From Gammaproteobacteria bacterium (GTDB lineage Bacteria; Pseudomonadota; Gammaproteobacteria; Burkholderiales; Rhodocyclaceae), in the NCBI GenBank assembly GCA_018828385.1, contig JAHJVE010000004.1, forward strand, positions 28,011-92,010: a DNA stretch of 64,000 nucleotides. The letters run 5' to 3'. A program made the position numbers and the translations under genes. The notes beneath the pieces were generated by a model, which searched no databases, was not told the origin of the DNA, and worked only from the letters and a program-made list of their open reading frames with translations. Of this stretch, positions 54,483 to 64,000 are shown piece by piece (the first letter of the stretch is position 1; each line of letters begins with the position of its first letter).

Positions 54483-55622
54483 TTAGTTGAACCAGAGTCG
54501 AATGGTGTCGAGGATACGAATGAAGATGTTGCCGAGCGGCACATTTTCAAGAGCAACGACCGGATATTCGCCATAAACCTTGCCGTCGATGCTGACCTTG
54601 AGCATGCCGAGCTTCTGGCCGGCTTCGACCGGCGCAATGATGCGCGGTTCGGCGACGAACTCGGACTTGACCTTGTCGGCGTAACCCTTGGGCACGGCGA
54701 TTGACAGGTCGCTTGGGAACCCGGCCTTGGCTTCGCTCTGCGCCCCCTTCCAGGCACGCACCATGGCGACGGCCTGGTCTTTGGCCTGCACTGTCACGGC
54801 GTCGTAGGAGATGTAACCCCAGTTGAGCAGCTTCTGCGATTCGCTGGCCCGCGCACTATCCGAATCGGTGCCGAGAACGACCGAGAGCAGGCGGCGCTTG
54901 TCGCGCAGAGCCGAGGAAATCAGGCAGTAGCCGGCGGCTTCGGTGTGACCCGTCTTGACGCCATCGACGCTGGGGTCGATATAGAGCAGGCGGTTGCGGT
55001 TGGGCTGGGTGATGTTGTTGTAGGTATATTCCTTCATCGAGTAATACTTCTTGTATTCCTCGGGGAAGTCGCGGATCAGGGCGGCAGCGAGCAGGGACAG
55101 GTCGCGGGCCGTGGTGTAGTGCTCCGGGTCGGGCAAGCCGGTCGAGTTGCGGAAGCTCGAGGCATTCATGCCCAGGCGTTGCGCCTCGCGATTCATCATC
55201 TGCGTGAAGTTTTCCTCGCTGCCGGCGATGCCTTCGGCCAGCGTCACACAGGCGTCGTTGCCGGACTGGACGATCATGCCCTTGATCAGGTCTTCCACCG
55301 GCACTTGCGTGTCGACGCGGATGAACATCTTGGAGCCGCCGGTGCGCCAGGCTTTTTCGGAAACCGGCAGGGACTGGTCGAGCGCCAGGGTTTTATTGTG
55401 CAGGGCGGCGAAAGTCAGGTAGGCCGTCATGAGCTTGGTCAGCGAGGCTGGCTCCAGGCGCTCGTCGGATTTTTCCGAGGTCAGCACCTGATTGGAAGCC
55501 ATTTCCAGCAGCAGCCACGATTTCGCGGCCAGTGTCGGCGGTACGGGTAGTTGCTGGGCCATTGCCTGGGCGGCGAAGGCGAGACTCAGGGCGAGAAGGA
55601 CGGTCTTGCGGAACAGCGGCAT
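54483..55622 (-). CDS. dacC: D-alanyl-D-alanine carboxypeptidase (PBP5/6 type)
   Basis: The 379-aa product has a signal peptide (~1-22) and the penicillin-binding motifs SLTK (Ser60, Lys63), SGN near 120 and KTG near 223, followed by a beta-rich domain and an amphipathic C-terminal helix (IRILDTIRLWFN) for membrane anchoring. It trims pentapeptides in the periplasm. First gene of the cluster ending with lipA. The ATG at 55622 is chosen for the signal peptide; a frame start at 55673 overlaps the divergent region. Confidence 0.92.
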   Translation of the reverse strand: MPLFRKTVLLALSLAFAAQAMAQQLPVPPTLAAKSWLLLEMASNQVLTSEKSDERLEPASLTKLMTAYLTFAALHNKTLALDQSLPVSEKAWRTGGSKMFIRVDTQVPVEDLIKGMIVQSGNDACVTLAEGIAGSEENFTQMMNREAQRLGMNASSFRNSTGLPDPEHYTTARDLSLLAAALIRDFPEEYKKYYSMKEYTYNNITQPNRNRLLYIDPSVDGVKTGHTEAAGYCLISSALRDKRRLLSVVLGTDSDSARASESQKLLNWGYISYDAVTVQAKDQAVAMVRAWKGAQSEAKAGFPSDLSIAVPKGYADKVKSEFVAEPRIIAPVEAGQKLGMLKVSIDGKVYGEYPVVALENVPLGNIFIRILDTIRLWFN

Positions 55623-55656
55623 CGTTTTGACTTTGTTTGGCGTTGGGGGGTGGAAA

Positions 55657-56565
55657 TTATACCCCTGGCGCAATCGCGGCCTGCGGCGCGGCGGCGCAAA
55701 GCGCCTCGACGGCCGGGTGACGGATGCGGCGCTCGTTCGAGATGGCGAAGATGTGTTCGCTGACCCCGCTCATGGCGCCGAGCGGCACCGCTTGCAGCTG
55801 ACTCTCGACCTGCTCGGCTAGCGCCAGCGGGGCCGGGAAAATGCCCAGCCCGCCGCGCCCGAAGGTCGTCAACAAGGCGCTGTCCTCGAATTCGCCAACG
55901 ATTTTCGGGTGGATATTCGAATTCTCCAGCCAGCGATCGATTCGGCCACGCAGCGCGTTGTGGCGCGTCGGCAGGAGCAGGGGGGCGCCGTCCAGGCTTT
56001 TCGGGAAGTCCTGGCGGAACCGCTCGGCCAAGGCGGGGGCGGCGAACAGCCCGGTGGCAAAATCGCCCAGCGGGGTGCTGAAAACCTTGAGGTTGGCATT
56101 GACCGGCGCGGCCCGGTCGGTCAGCACGACATCCAGACGGTGCAGGGCGAGATCGGCGAGCAGGGCATTGAATTCGCCCTCATCGCAGATCAGCCGGATA
56201 TCGGTCGGCATGCTGGTCACGGTGGACAGCAGGCGATAGGCCAGCAATTTCGGGATGCCATCGGAAATCCCTGCGCGTAGCCGAAGTGTGGACTCGCTTC
56301 CGCTACTCTCGACGGCATCGACCAAGGCGTCGCCGAGCTGGAAAATCTGGTCGGCGTAAGCCTGGGCGACACGGCCCGCCTCGCTCAGTACCAGGCCCCG
56401 ACCCTGGCTGTTGAACAGGGCCTTGCCCAGTTGCCGTTCGAGCAACGAAAGCTGGCCGCTGATGGTCTGAACGGCAACCCCCAGCCGTTCCGCGGCCCGG
56501 GTGATGCTGCCCTCCTGGGCGACTACCCAGAAGTAATGAAGATGTTTAAAGTTGATCGGTGTCAT
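55657..56565 (-). CDS. nhaR: LysR-family regulator, NhaR-like
   Basis: The 302-aa regulator starts INFKHLHYFWVVAQEGSITRAAERLGV, nearly the NhaR N-terminus, with the HTH at ~18-40 and a substrate-binding domain after ~90. NhaR activates sodium-proton antiporter genes in enterics; here no antiporter is adjacent, so the target is open. Confidence 0.82.
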   Translation of the reverse strand: MTPINFKHLHYFWVVAQEGSITRAAERLGVAVQTISGQLSLLERQLGKALFNSQGRGLVLSEAGRVAQAYADQIFQLGDALVDAVESSGSESTLRLRAGISDGIPKLLAYRLLSTVTSMPTDIRLICDEGEFNALLADLALHRLDVVLTDRAAPVNANLKVFSTPLGDFATGLFAAPALAERFRQDFPKSLDGAPLLLPTRHNALRGRIDRWLENSNIHPKIVGEFEDSALLTTFGRGGLGIFPAPLALAEQVESQLQAVPLGAMSGVSEHIFAISNERRIRHPAVEALCAAAPQAAIAPGV

Positions 56566-56668
56566 CGGTTGCTCAGAAAAAATCGAAGAGTGTTTCCATT
56601 TTGCTCCCGTTTTTTCGTTTGTTGCAATGCACTAGCATCCGCGTGTTTCTCTTTTCGAGGAGTTGATC

Positions 56669-57547
56669 ATGAAACGCATAGTCCTTTTTCTCGCTACCAA
56701 CCTCGCGGTCATGCTGGTGCTCAGCGTCGCGACCAGTCTGCTCGGCGTCAATAAATTCCTGACCGCCAACGGCCTCAATGTCGGCATGCTTTTCGTCTTC
56801 GCCGCAGTGATCGGCTTTGGTGGCGCCTTCATTTCGCTGCTCATGTCGAAAACCATGGCCAAGTGGAGCACCGGTGCGCGGGTCATCGAGTCGCCGAGTT
56901 CGTCGACGGAAATGTGGCTGGTCGACACCGTCGCCAAGCTGGCCAAGCGCGCAAACCTGCCGATGCCGGAGGTCGCCATCTACGACGGTGAGCCGAATGC
57001 CTTTGCTACCGGTGCCAGCAAGAACAGTTCGCTGGTCGCCGTATCGACCGGCCTGCTGCAGGGCATGACGCGCGATGAAGCTGAAGCCGTGCTGGCCCAC
57101 GAAGTCGCCCACATCGCCAATGGCGACATGGTGACCATGACGCTGATCCAGGGGGTGGTGAATACCTTCGTCGTCTTCCTGTCACGCATCGTCGGTTACG
57201 TGGTCGATGGCTTCCTGCGCCGCGGCGACAGTGAAAACACCGGCCCGGGCATCGGCTATTGGGTGACCAGCATGATCTGCGAAGTTGTCTTCGGCCTGCT
57301 CGCCAGCATCATCGTCGCCTGGTTCTCGCGGCAGCGCGAATTCCGTGCCGATGCTGGCGCCTCCGGTCTGATGGGCTCGCCGGTGCCGATGCAGAATGCC
57401 TTGCGTCGTCTGGGAAACTTGCATACCGAACCGCTGCCGCAAAATATGGCGGCCTCGGGCATTGCCGGTGGCAAGGGCAGTTTCATGGCCTTGTTCTCGA
57501 CGCACCCGCCGCTTGAAGAACGGATTGCGGCACTGGGGGCTCGCTGA
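56669..57547 (+). CDS. htpX: Membrane M48 protease HtpX
   Basis: The 292-aa protease has two N-terminal membrane helices (~5-25, ~35-55), the zinc motif HEVAH (His144, Glu145, His148), two further helices and REFRADAGA with the third ligand. It degrades damaged inner-membrane proteins. AGGAG precedes the ATG at 56669 by 6 bases. Confidence 0.93.
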   Translation: MKRIVLFLATNLAVMLVLSVATSLLGVNKFLTANGLNVGMLFVFAAVIGFGGAFISLLMSKTMAKWSTGARVIESPSSSTEMWLVDTVAKLAKRANLPMPEVAIYDGEPNAFATGASKNSSLVAVSTGLLQGMTRDEAEAVLAHEVAHIANGDMVTMTLIQGVVNTFVVFLSRIVGYVVDGFLRRGDSENTGPGIGYWVTSMICEVVFGLLASIIVAWFSRQREFRADAGASGLMGSPVPMQNALRRLGNLHTEPLPQNMAASGIAGGKGSFMALFSTHPPLEERIAALGAR

Positions 57548-57680
57548 GTCCCGAGTGGTGATGCGCTTTCGGCTATTACTTTTGTCAGGTGTGGAGGATT
57601 TCACAGGCAGATTGAGCATGGCTTTATAAAATTCCGGCTTGTGCATTTGTCCCGGTCGGGACTTGGTCAGTCGGAAATTT

Positions 57681-58295
57681 ATGGAAAACTTGGTCAATCA
57701 GGGCGGCATCAGACCCTTGATGTCGCCGGTCGAATTGCAGGAAGGTATCGCCAGCCTGTCGCGCGGCGCCTACTTCAAGGAGGCGTCGCTCGACATGATG
57801 CTGAGTATTCTGACCGAGTCGGCGGCCAACATGTCCGGCGTCGCGCGGGCCAGCATCTGGGCGCTGGGCAGCCAGCACGAGGACCTCCTGTGCCTCGACT
57901 TGTTCGAGTTGGCGAGCCGGCGTCACAGCAAGGGGCAAAGGGTGCACGCCAGCCAGTATCCCTCCTATTTCAGCGCCTTGCGCGCCGGCAACTGCATCTC
58001 GGCCGATGACGCCTATATCCATCCGCTAACCGCCGAGTTCGCGCTCGACTACCTGCCGCGCCACGGCGTAACGGCCATGCTCGATACGCCGATTCACATT
58101 CGCGGCGAGTTGCAGGGGGTTCTCTGTCTCGAGCAGGTTGGTACCCGCCAGCCGTGGACTTCCGCTCATGCGCTGTTTGCGCAGGCTGTGGCTAATCTGG
58201 TCACGCTGGCCCTCGTCGAGTATGAGGCGGGAGAGGCGAAGCTTCAGGCGCTCGCTGCCGGGGAGCGGCTAAAGGCCGTCTGTAGCGCGATCTGA
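57681..58295 (+). CDS. GAF-domain protein
   Basis: The 204-aa product is essentially one GAF domain (~25-185; ARASIWALG, CISADDAYIHPLT, MLDTPIHIRGELQGVLCLEQ), a small-molecule sensor. It has no output domain, so it may be a stand-alone or remnant sensor. ATG at 57681 follows GGAAAT; a TTG at 57639 is possible. Confidence 0.75.
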   Translation: MENLVNQGGIRPLMSPVELQEGIASLSRGAYFKEASLDMMLSILTESAANMSGVARASIWALGSQHEDLLCLDLFELASRRHSKGQRVHASQYPSYFSALRAGNCISADDAYIHPLTAEFALDYLPRHGVTAMLDTPIHIRGELQGVLCLEQVGTRQPWTSAHALFAQAVANLVTLALVEYEAGEAKLQALAAGERLKAVCSAI

Positions 58296-58299
58296 GCGC

Positions 58300-58340
58300 A
58301 TTTCAAATTTGGCCGAAATTACCGGTTGACCGTAGCAATC
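58300..58340 (-). repeat. Dispersed 40-bp element, copy 17, at a gene end
   Basis: Minus-strand copy with GATTGCTACGG left flank. It encodes the last residues (TVNR) of the next gene, and a change after the core (GGTAAT) provides its TAA stop. Confidence 0.9.
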
Positions 58341-59071
58341 GTGCTGCCCAGCGTTTCCAGCCGGCTTTGCACTTCCTGGCGGACGGCGGGGCTATCGAGG
58401 TCGGCGGCGTTCCGGTTGATGCATTCCGACAATTGCCGGGCAAGATGCATGATCCCCCATATTTCCAGCAATTCGGCCTGCTGCGCCAGTTTCAGCGATT
58501 CCGTCGCGAGCGCGTAGGCATCGGGCGGCAGGGCGGCCAGCGCATCGTGCATGAGCTGGATTTGCTCGCTGGCTTCGTCTACAAATAGCTGGTCAAGAAC
58601 GACCGAACGTTCGTCCGGATTGGCCGTCGCCGCGGCCGCTTCAAGACGTTTGGCGAAGTGGTCGGCGCGTTCGGGGAAGGCAGTGTGTTCAAGCCCCTCG
58701 GCTTCGCTCAGGCATTCGATGGCTGCCGTCATCGCCGCAATCAGGCGTGGCGGTAGAACCTCTTCTTCGAGGCGGTCGGCGGCGCTGGCCAGCGCTTCGC
58801 CGAGGCGCAGGCAATTGGCATCGGCCGTTTCGATGGCGATGGCGTAGAGACTGAAAATGGCTGGCCGAACATCGTCGGCGCCGGCGCCGTGGCGCTCGGA
58901 CCACGCTGCTGCCAAGCGTTTGCCGGCGGCCATCCAGCGTTCATTGAGCTTCGGGTCGAAGCGCGCCTTTCTGGGTGTGGCGACCCAGGGCAGGATCGCC
59001 GCGGCCGCCTCCAGGGTGGGGGCGAGCGCGGCGCGGGTTTCCTCGAGTTCGTGCTCGGGGATGTCAGCCAT
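58319..59071 (-). CDS. Helical protein, function unknown
   Basis: The 250-aa product is Ala/Leu/Glu-rich and predicted helical throughout, with a segment QIQLMHDALAALPPD...QAELLEIWGIMHLARQLSE that could be an Hpt-like bundle, though I see no clear phospho-His motif. It lies 6 bp downstream of the VOC gene on the same strand. The C-terminus comes from a repeat copy. Confidence 0.65.
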   Translation of the reverse strand: MADIPEHELEETRAALAPTLEAAAAILPWVATPRKARFDPKLNERWMAAGKRLAAAWSERHGAGADDVRPAIFSLYAIAIETADANCLRLGEALASAADRLEEEVLPPRLIAAMTAAIECLSEAEGLEHTAFPERADHFAKRLEAAAATANPDERSVVLDQLFVDEASEQIQLMHDALAALPPDAYALATESLKLAQQAELLEIWGIMHLARQLSECINRNAADLDSPAVRQEVQSRLETLGSTIATVNR

Positions 59072-59077
59072 TTTTGC

Positions 59078-59554
59078 TTACTGGGCGGCCAGTTTGGCGA
59101 AGGCCGAAACGACTTCCGGCGGCGCCTGAACCAGTTCGATCAGGACACCTTCGCCGCCAATCGGGAATTCCTCGTTGCCCTTGGGGTGCAGGAAGGTGAT
59201 GTCGAAACCCGCCGCGCCCTTGCGGATGCCGCCCGGCGCGAAACGCACGCCATTGGCCGACAGCCATTCGACAGCCTTGGGCAAGTCGTCGATCCACAGG
59301 CCGACGTGGTTGAGCGGCGTGGCATGGACGGCCGGCTTCTTTTCCGGGTCGAGCGGCTGCATGAGGTCGACTTCGACCTTGAACGGGCCGGTGCCCATGG
59401 CGCAGATGTCTTCGTCGACATTTTCGCGCTCGGAAACGAAGGTGCTGGTGATTTCCAGGCCGAATTTCTCGACCCACAGGGTGCGCAATTTTTCCTTGGA
59501 AGGGCCGCCGATGGCGATTTGCTGAATGCCGAGAACCTTGAACGGACGTGTCAT
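59078..59554 (-). CDS. VOC/glyoxalase-family protein
   Basis: The 158-aa product has the paired beta-alpha-beta layout of the VOC superfamily; likely metal ligands are the His in NHVGLWIDD and Glu in VLIELVQ. It resembles methylmalonyl-CoA epimerases/lactoylglutathione lyases. The ATG at 59554 starts the fold ([12 protein letters not shown]). Confidence 0.78.
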   Translation of the reverse strand: MTRPFKVLGIQQIAIGGPSKEKLRTLWVEKFGLEITSTFVSERENVDEDICAMGTGPFKVEVDLMQPLDPEKKPAVHATPLNHVGLWIDDLPKAVEWLSANGVRFAPGGIRKGAAGFDITFLHPKGNEEFPIGGEGVLIELVQAPPEVVSAFAKLAAQ

Positions 59555-59594
59555 GAGGCTATTCCTGTCGTATGGTGGATAACGTAATCCATAA

Positions 59595-60386
59595 TTATAG
59601 AGTTTTCCGGCGCTTGGCGAGTACCAGCAAAACGATGCCGGCCAGCACCATCGGCAACGACAGCCACTGACCCATGCTGATCGTGTACGACTGGCCGAAA
59701 ATGCCGGCATCCGGCTCGCGGAAGAATTCGGTGATAAAGCGGAACGCACCGTAGCCGATCAGGAAAACACCGGAAACCGCACCGCGTTGCTGCGGTCGAC
59801 CGGAAAAAAGCCACAAAATTGAAAAGAGGGCGAAGCCTTCCAGGCCGATGTGATAGAGCTGCGACGGGTGGCGCGGCAACATGTCGCCGGATTGCGGGAA
59901 AATCATCGCCCACGGCAGGCTGGGGTCGGTAACGCGGCCCCACAGTTCGCCGTTGATGAAGTTGCCGAGACGTCCGGCGGCCAGGCCGAGCGGCACGAGC
60001 GGCGCGACGAAGTCGGTGACATCCCACCAGTTGAGATCCAGTTTGCGAGCCCACAGGCCAACAGCGACCAGCACGCCGAGAAAGCCGCCGTGGAAGCTCA
60101 TGCCGCCTTTCCAGACGGCGAGAATTTCCAGCGGATTGCTCAGGTAGTAAGCCGGTTCATAGAACAGCACCTGGCCGAGGCGACCGCCGACAATGACGCC
60201 AAGCATGCCGTAGAAAAGCAGGTCGTCGAGTTGCTCGACGGTCAGGAATCCGGGGCGGCTTTTGATCCGGTAGCGGCCGAGCAAAATAAACTGAACGAAG
60301 GCGACGAGATACATCAAACCGTACCAGCGCACCGAGAGCGGGCCGAGCGAGAAGGCGACGGGGTCGAACTGCGGGTGAAGAAGCAT
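59595..60386 (-). CDS. lgt: Prolipoprotein diacylglyceryl transferase
   Basis: The 263-aa membrane enzyme adds diacylglycerol to lipoprotein signal cysteines. It shows RWYGLMYL near 18, [26 protein letters not shown] and [13 protein letters not shown], the Lgt signature. Start at 60386 gives the usual length; upstream ATGs are not conserved. A repeat copy lies in frame at about residues 187-201 with no apparent insertion. Confidence 0.93.
   Translation of the reverse strand: MLLHPQFDPVAFSLGPLSVRWYGLMYLVAFVQFILLGRYRIKSRPGFLTVEQLDDLLFYGMLGVIVGGRLGQVLFYEPAYYLSNPLEILAVWKGGMSFHGGFLGVLVAVGLWARKLDLNWWDVTDFVAPLVPLGLAAGRLGNFINGELWGRVTDPSLPWAMIFPQSGDMLPRHPSQLYHIGLEGFALFSILWLFSGRPQQRGAVSGVFLIGYGAFRFITEFFREPDAGIFGQSYTISMGQWLSLPMVLAGIVLLVLAKRRKTL
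59784..59826 (+). repeat. Dispersed 40-bp element, copy 18, in frame in lgt
   Basis: GTTGCTGCGGTCGACCGG, AAAAAA, GCCACAAAATTGAAAA on the plus strand, opposite to lgt. The core reads GTCGACC instead of GTCAACC; with the usual base the lgt frame would meet a TGA. Confidence 0.85.
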
Positions 60387-60472
60387 CGAAGGTTCAGAGT
60401 GGGCTAGAATTAGCCGATTATAGTTCGCGCGCCATGACATGACGTCAGCGCCAGATTCAGACGGAGATTTCC

Positions 60473-62329
60473 ATGCCCCAATACCGTTCCCGCACCTCCA
60501 CCCACGGCCGCAACATGGCCGGTGCCCGCTCGCTGTGGCGCGCCACCGGTATGAAGGATGGCGACTTCGGCAAGCCGATCATCGCCGTGGTCAACAGCTT
60601 CACCCAGTTCGTGCCGGGCCATGTGCACCTCAAGGACATGGGCCAACTGGTGGCGCGCGAGATCGAGGCGGCCGGCGGCGTCGCCAAGGAATTCAACACT
60701 ATCGCTATCGACGACGGCATCGCCATGGGCCACAGCGGGATGTTGTATTCGCTGCCCAGCCGCGACCTCATCGCCGACTCGGTCGAATACATGGTCAATG
60801 CCCACTGCGCCGACGCCATGGTCTGCATCTCCAACTGCGACAAGATCACCCCGGGCATGCTGATGGCCGCCATGCGCCTCAATATCCCGGTCATCTTCGT
60901 CTCGGGCGGCCCGATGGAAGCCGGCAAGGTCAAGATTCAGGGCAACGTCGTGCATCTTGACCTCGTCGATGCCATGGTCAAGGCTGCCGACCACTCGGTT
61001 TCGCAGTCCGATCTCGACGAAATCGAGCGTTCCGCCTGCCCGACCTGCGGTTCCTGCTCCGGCATGTTTACTGCCAACTCGATGAACTGTCTGACCGAAG
61101 CTTTCGGCCTCAGCCTGCCCGGCAACGGCACGGTCGTCGCCACCCACGCCGACCGCAAGCAACTCTTCCTGCGCGCCGGCCGCCAGATCGTCGAGTTGTG
61201 CAAGCGCTATTACGAGCAGGACGACGCCTCGGTGCTGCCGCGCTCCATCGCCACCAAGGCCGCCTTCGAAAACGCCATGACCCTCGACGTCGCCATGGGC
61301 GGTTCGACCAACACCGTACTCCACATCCTGGCCACGGCGCAGGAAGCCGGCGTCGACTTCACGATGGCCGACATCGACCGCATTTCGCGTGCCGTGCCCT
61401 GCCTGTGCAAGGTCGCGCCGATGACCGACAAATATCACATCGAGGACGTCCATCGTGCCGGCGGCATCATGGGTATTCTGGGCGAACTGGACCGGGCAGG
61501 GTTGATCGCTCGCGACGTGCCGACCGTTCATATCAAGAATATCGGCGAAGCCATCGAGCGCTGGGATGTGGTACGCGAACACGACGTCAAGGTGCACGAG
61601 TTTTTCAAGGCCGCCCCGGGAGGCGTTCCGACGCAAGTAGCCTTCTCGCAGGACCGTCGGTTCAACGAACTCGATCTTGATCGCACGAACGGCTGTATTC
61701 GCAACAAGGCCAATGCCTTCTCGCAGGAGGGCGGTCTGGCCATCCTTTACGGGAACATTGCCCTTGACGGCTGCATCGTCAAGACGGCTGGTGTCGATGA
61801 GTCCATCTGGAAATTCAGCGGCCGCGCGCGTGTTTTTGAAAGCCAGGATACTGCGGTCGACGCCATTCTGGGCGAGAAAATCGTAGCCGGCGACGTCGTC
61901 GTCATCCGCTACGAAGGTCCGAAGGGCGGTCCCGGCATGCAGGAAATGCTCTACCCGACCTCCTACCTGAAATCGATGGGCCTCGGCAAAGCCTGTGCCT
62001 TGCTCACTGACGGTCGTTTCTCTGGCGGCACTTCCGGCCTTTCCATCGGCCACGCTTCGCCGGAAGCGGCTGATGGCGGTGCGATCGGCCTGGTCGAAGA
62101 AGGCGACACCATCGAAATTGACATCCCGAATCGCCGCATCCATTTGGCCATCTCCGATGACGAACTGGCCCGGCGTCGCGCCGCCATGGAAGCCAAGGGC
62201 GAGGCCGCGTGGCAACCGATCAGTCGCGAACGCACGGTTTCTGCCGCGCTGCAAGCCTATGCCCTGATGGCTACCTCGGCCGACAAGGGCGCCGTGCGCG
62301 ACGTCAAGCAGATTCAGCGTCGTAAATGA
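60473..62329 (+). CDS. ilvD: Dihydroxy-acid dehydratase
   Basis: The 618-aa enzyme makes branched-chain 2-oxoacids for valine, leucine and isoleucine. Iron-sulfur ligands lie in SNCDKITPG and [10 protein letters not shown]; the substrate region [14 protein letters not shown] is present near 500. ACGGAG precedes the ATG. It overlaps the LysE-type exporter gene by 4 bp. Confidence 0.95.
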   Translation: MPQYRSRTSTHGRNMAGARSLWRATGMKDGDFGKPIIAVVNSFTQFVPGHVHLKDMGQLVAREIEAAGGVAKEFNTIAIDDGIAMGHSGMLYSLPSRDLIADSVEYMVNAHCADAMVCISNCDKITPGMLMAAMRLNIPVIFVSGGPMEAGKVKIQGNVVHLDLVDAMVKAADHSVSQSDLDEIERSACPTCGSCSGMFTANSMNCLTEAFGLSLPGNGTVVATHADRKQLFLRAGRQIVELCKRYYEQDDASVLPRSIATKAAFENAMTLDVAMGGSTNTVLHILATAQEAGVDFTMADIDRISRAVPCLCKVAPMTDKYHIEDVHRAGGIMGILGELDRAGLIARDVPTVHIKNIGEAIERWDVVREHDVKVHEFFKAAPGGVPTQVAFSQDRRFNELDLDRTNGCIRNKANAFSQEGGLAILYGNIALDGCIVKTAGVDESIWKFSGRARVFESQDTAVDAILGEKIVAGDVVVIRYEGPKGGPGMQEMLYPTSYLKSMGLGKACALLTDGRFSGGTSGLSIGHASPEAADGGAIGLVEEGDTIEIDIPNRRIHLAISDDELARRRAAMEAKGEAAWQPISRERTVSAALQAYALMATSADKGAVRDVKQIQRRK

Positions 62330-62946
62330 CGCTCGCAGTCTGGCTCGGCTTCCTGCTGGCGGCCATTCTGATCGCCGTAACCCCGGGTCCGGGGGCGGTG
62401 ATCAGCATGAGCACCGGCATGCGGCATGGCTACTGGGCTGCCCTGACGGCGATTCTGGGCCTTCAGTCAGCGATCCTGCTCCATTTGCTGATTGTCGCCC
62501 TAGGCCTCGGGGCGCTATTAGCCGCCTCGGAAACGGCATTTTTGCTGGTCAAGTTTTTGGGGGCTGCCTACCTGCTCTGGCTCGGCATACAGAAATGGCG
62601 GGCCCCCGTTGTGGCAGTCGATGCCAACGCACCCGCTGTGCGTCGCAAGGGACTATTTTTGCAGGGAGTCCTGGTCAATCTGACTAATCCGAAAGCCATC
62701 ATCTTCATCGGCGCGCTGGTGCCCCAGTTTGTCAATCCAGCGGAGCCGCAAATTCCCCAATACTTATTAATAGCGACAACACTCTGCCTGACTGACATGG
62801 TGGTGATGTCTGGATATGCACTTGCCGCAGTCCATCTAGGTCGGTGGTTGCATGACCCGGTCGCCATTCGTTTGCAGAATCGCCTTTTCGGTGGCCTGTT
62901 CGTCTCGGCGGGTGCGTTGTTGGCTGTATCGTCACGACCTTCATAA
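62326..62946 (+). CDS. LysE/RhtB-family amino acid exporter
   Basis: The 206-aa protein has six membrane helices and the conserved [22 protein letters not shown] start of RhtB exporters, with NPKAIIF near 123. Translational coupling to ilvD suggests export of excess branched-chain products, which is inference. Codon use becomes less GC-rich towards the end. Confidence 0.85.
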   Translation: MTLAVWLGFLLAAILIAVTPGPGAVISMSTGMRHGYWAALTAILGLQSAILLHLLIVALGLGALLAASETAFLLVKFLGAAYLLWLGIQKWRAPVVAVDANAPAVRRKGLFLQGVLVNLTNPKAIIFIGALVPQFVNPAEPQIPQYLLIATTLCLTDMVVMSGYALAAVHLGRWLHDPVAIRLQNRLFGGLFVSAGALLAVSSRPS

Positions 62947-63024
62947 GCATTTGCTGTCAACGTATCCTCGGCATGCTGCGTTAGTCTCCTTGAGCCGGTG
63001 GGACGGATACTCCGATCTTCCGGT

Positions 63025-63053
63025 TTGCAAGGGATAGAAAAGGGTTTTATCAT
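63025..63053 (+). promoter_or_regulatory. Sigma-70-type promoter of the cytochrome c gene
   Basis: TTGCAA (63025-63030) and TATCAT (63048-63053) with a 17-bp spacer, 44 bp before the ATG. The spacing is ideal and the boxes are each close to consensus. The rest of the 150-bp gap after the exporter gene shows nothing else. Confidence 0.6.
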
Positions 63054-63096
63054 CCAATACTGATTTATCCACCAACCTGAATAACGGAGCGAGAGA

Positions 63097-63405
63097 ATGA
63101 AAGCTGTTTATGTTGCCGTGATGGCCGCTGCTGGTATCGTGATGGCCGGTCAGGCCCAGGCCGACGAAGCTCTGGCCAAGGCCAAGAACTGCATGTCCTG
63201 CCACGCCATCGACAAAAAGCTGGTTGGTCCGGCTTACAAGGACGTCGCAGCGAAATACAAGGGCGACAAGGCCGCCCCTGCCATGCTGGCAGCCAAGGTC
63301 AAGGCCGGTGGCAAGGGTGTATGGGGTCAGATCCCGATGCCGCCGAATAATGTCACCGAGGCCGAAGCCAAGAAACTGGTTGCCTGGGTACTCTCCCAGA
63401 AGTGA
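63097..63405 (+). CDS. Class I cytochrome c551/c552
   Basis: The 102-aa product has a signal peptide (~1-22, ending AQADE), the heme site CMSCH (Cys32, Cys35, His36) and the axial Met81 in IPMPPN. It is a small periplasmic electron carrier, in this group often serving denitrification or terminal oxidases. GGAG precedes the ATG. Confidence 0.93.
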   Translation: MKAVYVAVMAAAGIVMAGQAQADEALAKAKNCMSCHAIDKKLVGPAYKDVAAKYKGDKAAPAMLAAKVKAGGKGVWGQIPMPPNNVTEAEAKKLVAWVLSQK

Positions 63406-63424
63406 TTTTTACCTTCAGGTCCGA

Positions 63425-63451
63425 AAAAGCCGGCTATATGCCGGCTTTTCT
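63425..63451 (+). terminator. Intrinsic terminator of the cytochrome c gene
   Basis: AAAAGCCGGC (63425-63434) and GCCGGCTTTT (63440-63449) form a perfect stem with a 5-base loop and T-rich tail. Confidence 0.88.
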
Positions 63452-63504
63452 ATTTATTGGTGTTGACACGTCCTGTGGTCGTCTGGATAATCCCGGGTTC
63501 TTCC

Positions 63505-63589
<85 letters not shown>

Positions 63590-63628
63590 GATTAAATGCT
63601 GTAGCAGCCTGTGTTGCGGGCGTAATAA

Positions 63629-63702
63629 GCGGGTGTAGCTCAATGGTAGAGCTGAAGCCTTCCAAGCTTAAGACGAGGGTTCGATTCCCTTCACCCGCTC
63701 CA
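63629..63702 (+). tRNA. tRNA-Gly (TCC)
   Basis: 74 nt; acceptor GCGGGTG/CACCCGC, anticodon TCC in CTTCCAA, TTCGATT arm, encoded CCA. Confidence 0.95.
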
Positions 63703-63732
63703 TAACGCAGTACGGCTGGAGTTTTAAGGTAG

Positions 63733-63807
<75 letters not shown>

Positions 63808-63860
63808 CCGATTAGCTTGGATTCTGGATTTTTTATTTATTTGATTATTGAGGAACTGGA

Positions 63861-64000
63861 ATGGCTAAGGAAAAATTCGAGCGTACCAAACCGCACGTAA
63901 ACGTCGGTACGATTGGTCACGTTGACCACGGCAAGACGACGCTGACGGCTGCGATCACGACGGTGCTGGCTGCCAAGTTTGGTGGTGCGGCCAAGGCGTA
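63861..64000 (+). CDS. tuf: Elongation factor Tu, 5' part only
   Basis: The window ends after 46 codons. The sequence [20 protein letters not shown] followed by VDHGKTT (P-loop of the GTPase) is unmistakably EF-Tu. AGGAAC precedes the ATG. The gene following a tRNA-Tyr/Gly/Thr group suggests the tufB-type locus before secE-nusG. Confidence 0.97.
   Translation, partial: MAKEKFERTKPHVNVGTIGHVDHGKTTLTAAITTVLAAKFGGAAKA

Noticed and set aside
59333..59356. CTTTTCCGGGTCGAGCGG-like stretch in the VOC gene
   Set aside because: Only the middle resembles the element; neither the right block nor the ACGG edge is present.

Overview
The window looks like a chromosomal stretch of a high-GC betaproteobacterium, most likely Rhodocyclales (Dechloromonas/Azonexus-like). 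The clues are the dac–dat–ybeD–lipB–lipA cluster, the tRNA-Tyr/Gly/Thr–tuf cluster, a PhaM-like granule protein, two Liv-type ABC transporters, one of them with CoA ligases for aromatic or fatty acids, and a long fused indolepyruvate ferredoxin oxidoreductase. The genus is inference. No prophage, IS element, CRISPR array or rRNA was seen.

Layout: 0.2-10 kb holds an M48 lipoprotein protease, a PP2C-type phosphatase, a Crp-family regulator, an SPFH protein with a secreted partner, and a divergent two-component system. 10.1-13.9 kb is a small toxin-antitoxin/defence islet: PIN gene plus XRE-ImmA gene, an AbiEi remnant, and an HTH-HipA kinase. 14-22.6 kb is an acyl/aryl-acid uptake and activation operon: AMP-ligase, LivG/H/M, binding protein, LivF, PaaK-like ligase. 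22.6-32.3 kb mixes envelope genes, a PQQ sugar dehydrogenase, an NfeD/paraslipin pair, PhaM-like protein, a LuxR regulator with a sensor kinase, and two small unknown genes. 32.4-39.2 kb carries the oxidoreductase, a Cache sensor kinase and a GNAT-PilZ protein. 39.3-44.2 kb is a second complete Liv operon. 44.2-51.7 kb holds rRNA methyltransferases, a ferredoxin-type reductase, HemJ-like and CoA-transferase genes, and two small envelope genes. 51.8-63.4 kb is mostly housekeeping (lipA, lipB, ybeD, dat, dac, nhaR, htpX, lgt, ilvD, cytochrome c), and the window ends with three tRNAs and the start of tuf.

The most striking signal is a dispersed ~40-bp element present 18 times, plus one weaker copy, about once per 3.5 kb, in both orientations. 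It has a GC core (ACGGTCAACCGG), an A-tract, then a second A/T-rich block (GGCCAAAATTGAAAT). Copies lie between genes but also inside lgt, dat and the oxidoreductase gene (in frame), across start codons (paaK-like, livM) and across stop codons. The architecture (GC core plus two A/T tracts about one helical turn apart, high density, tolerated inside conserved genes) resembles the DNA uptake signal sequences of Pasteurellaceae, but the sequence differs. I propose it as a candidate uptake-type or other genome-wide signal; its function is not shown by this window.
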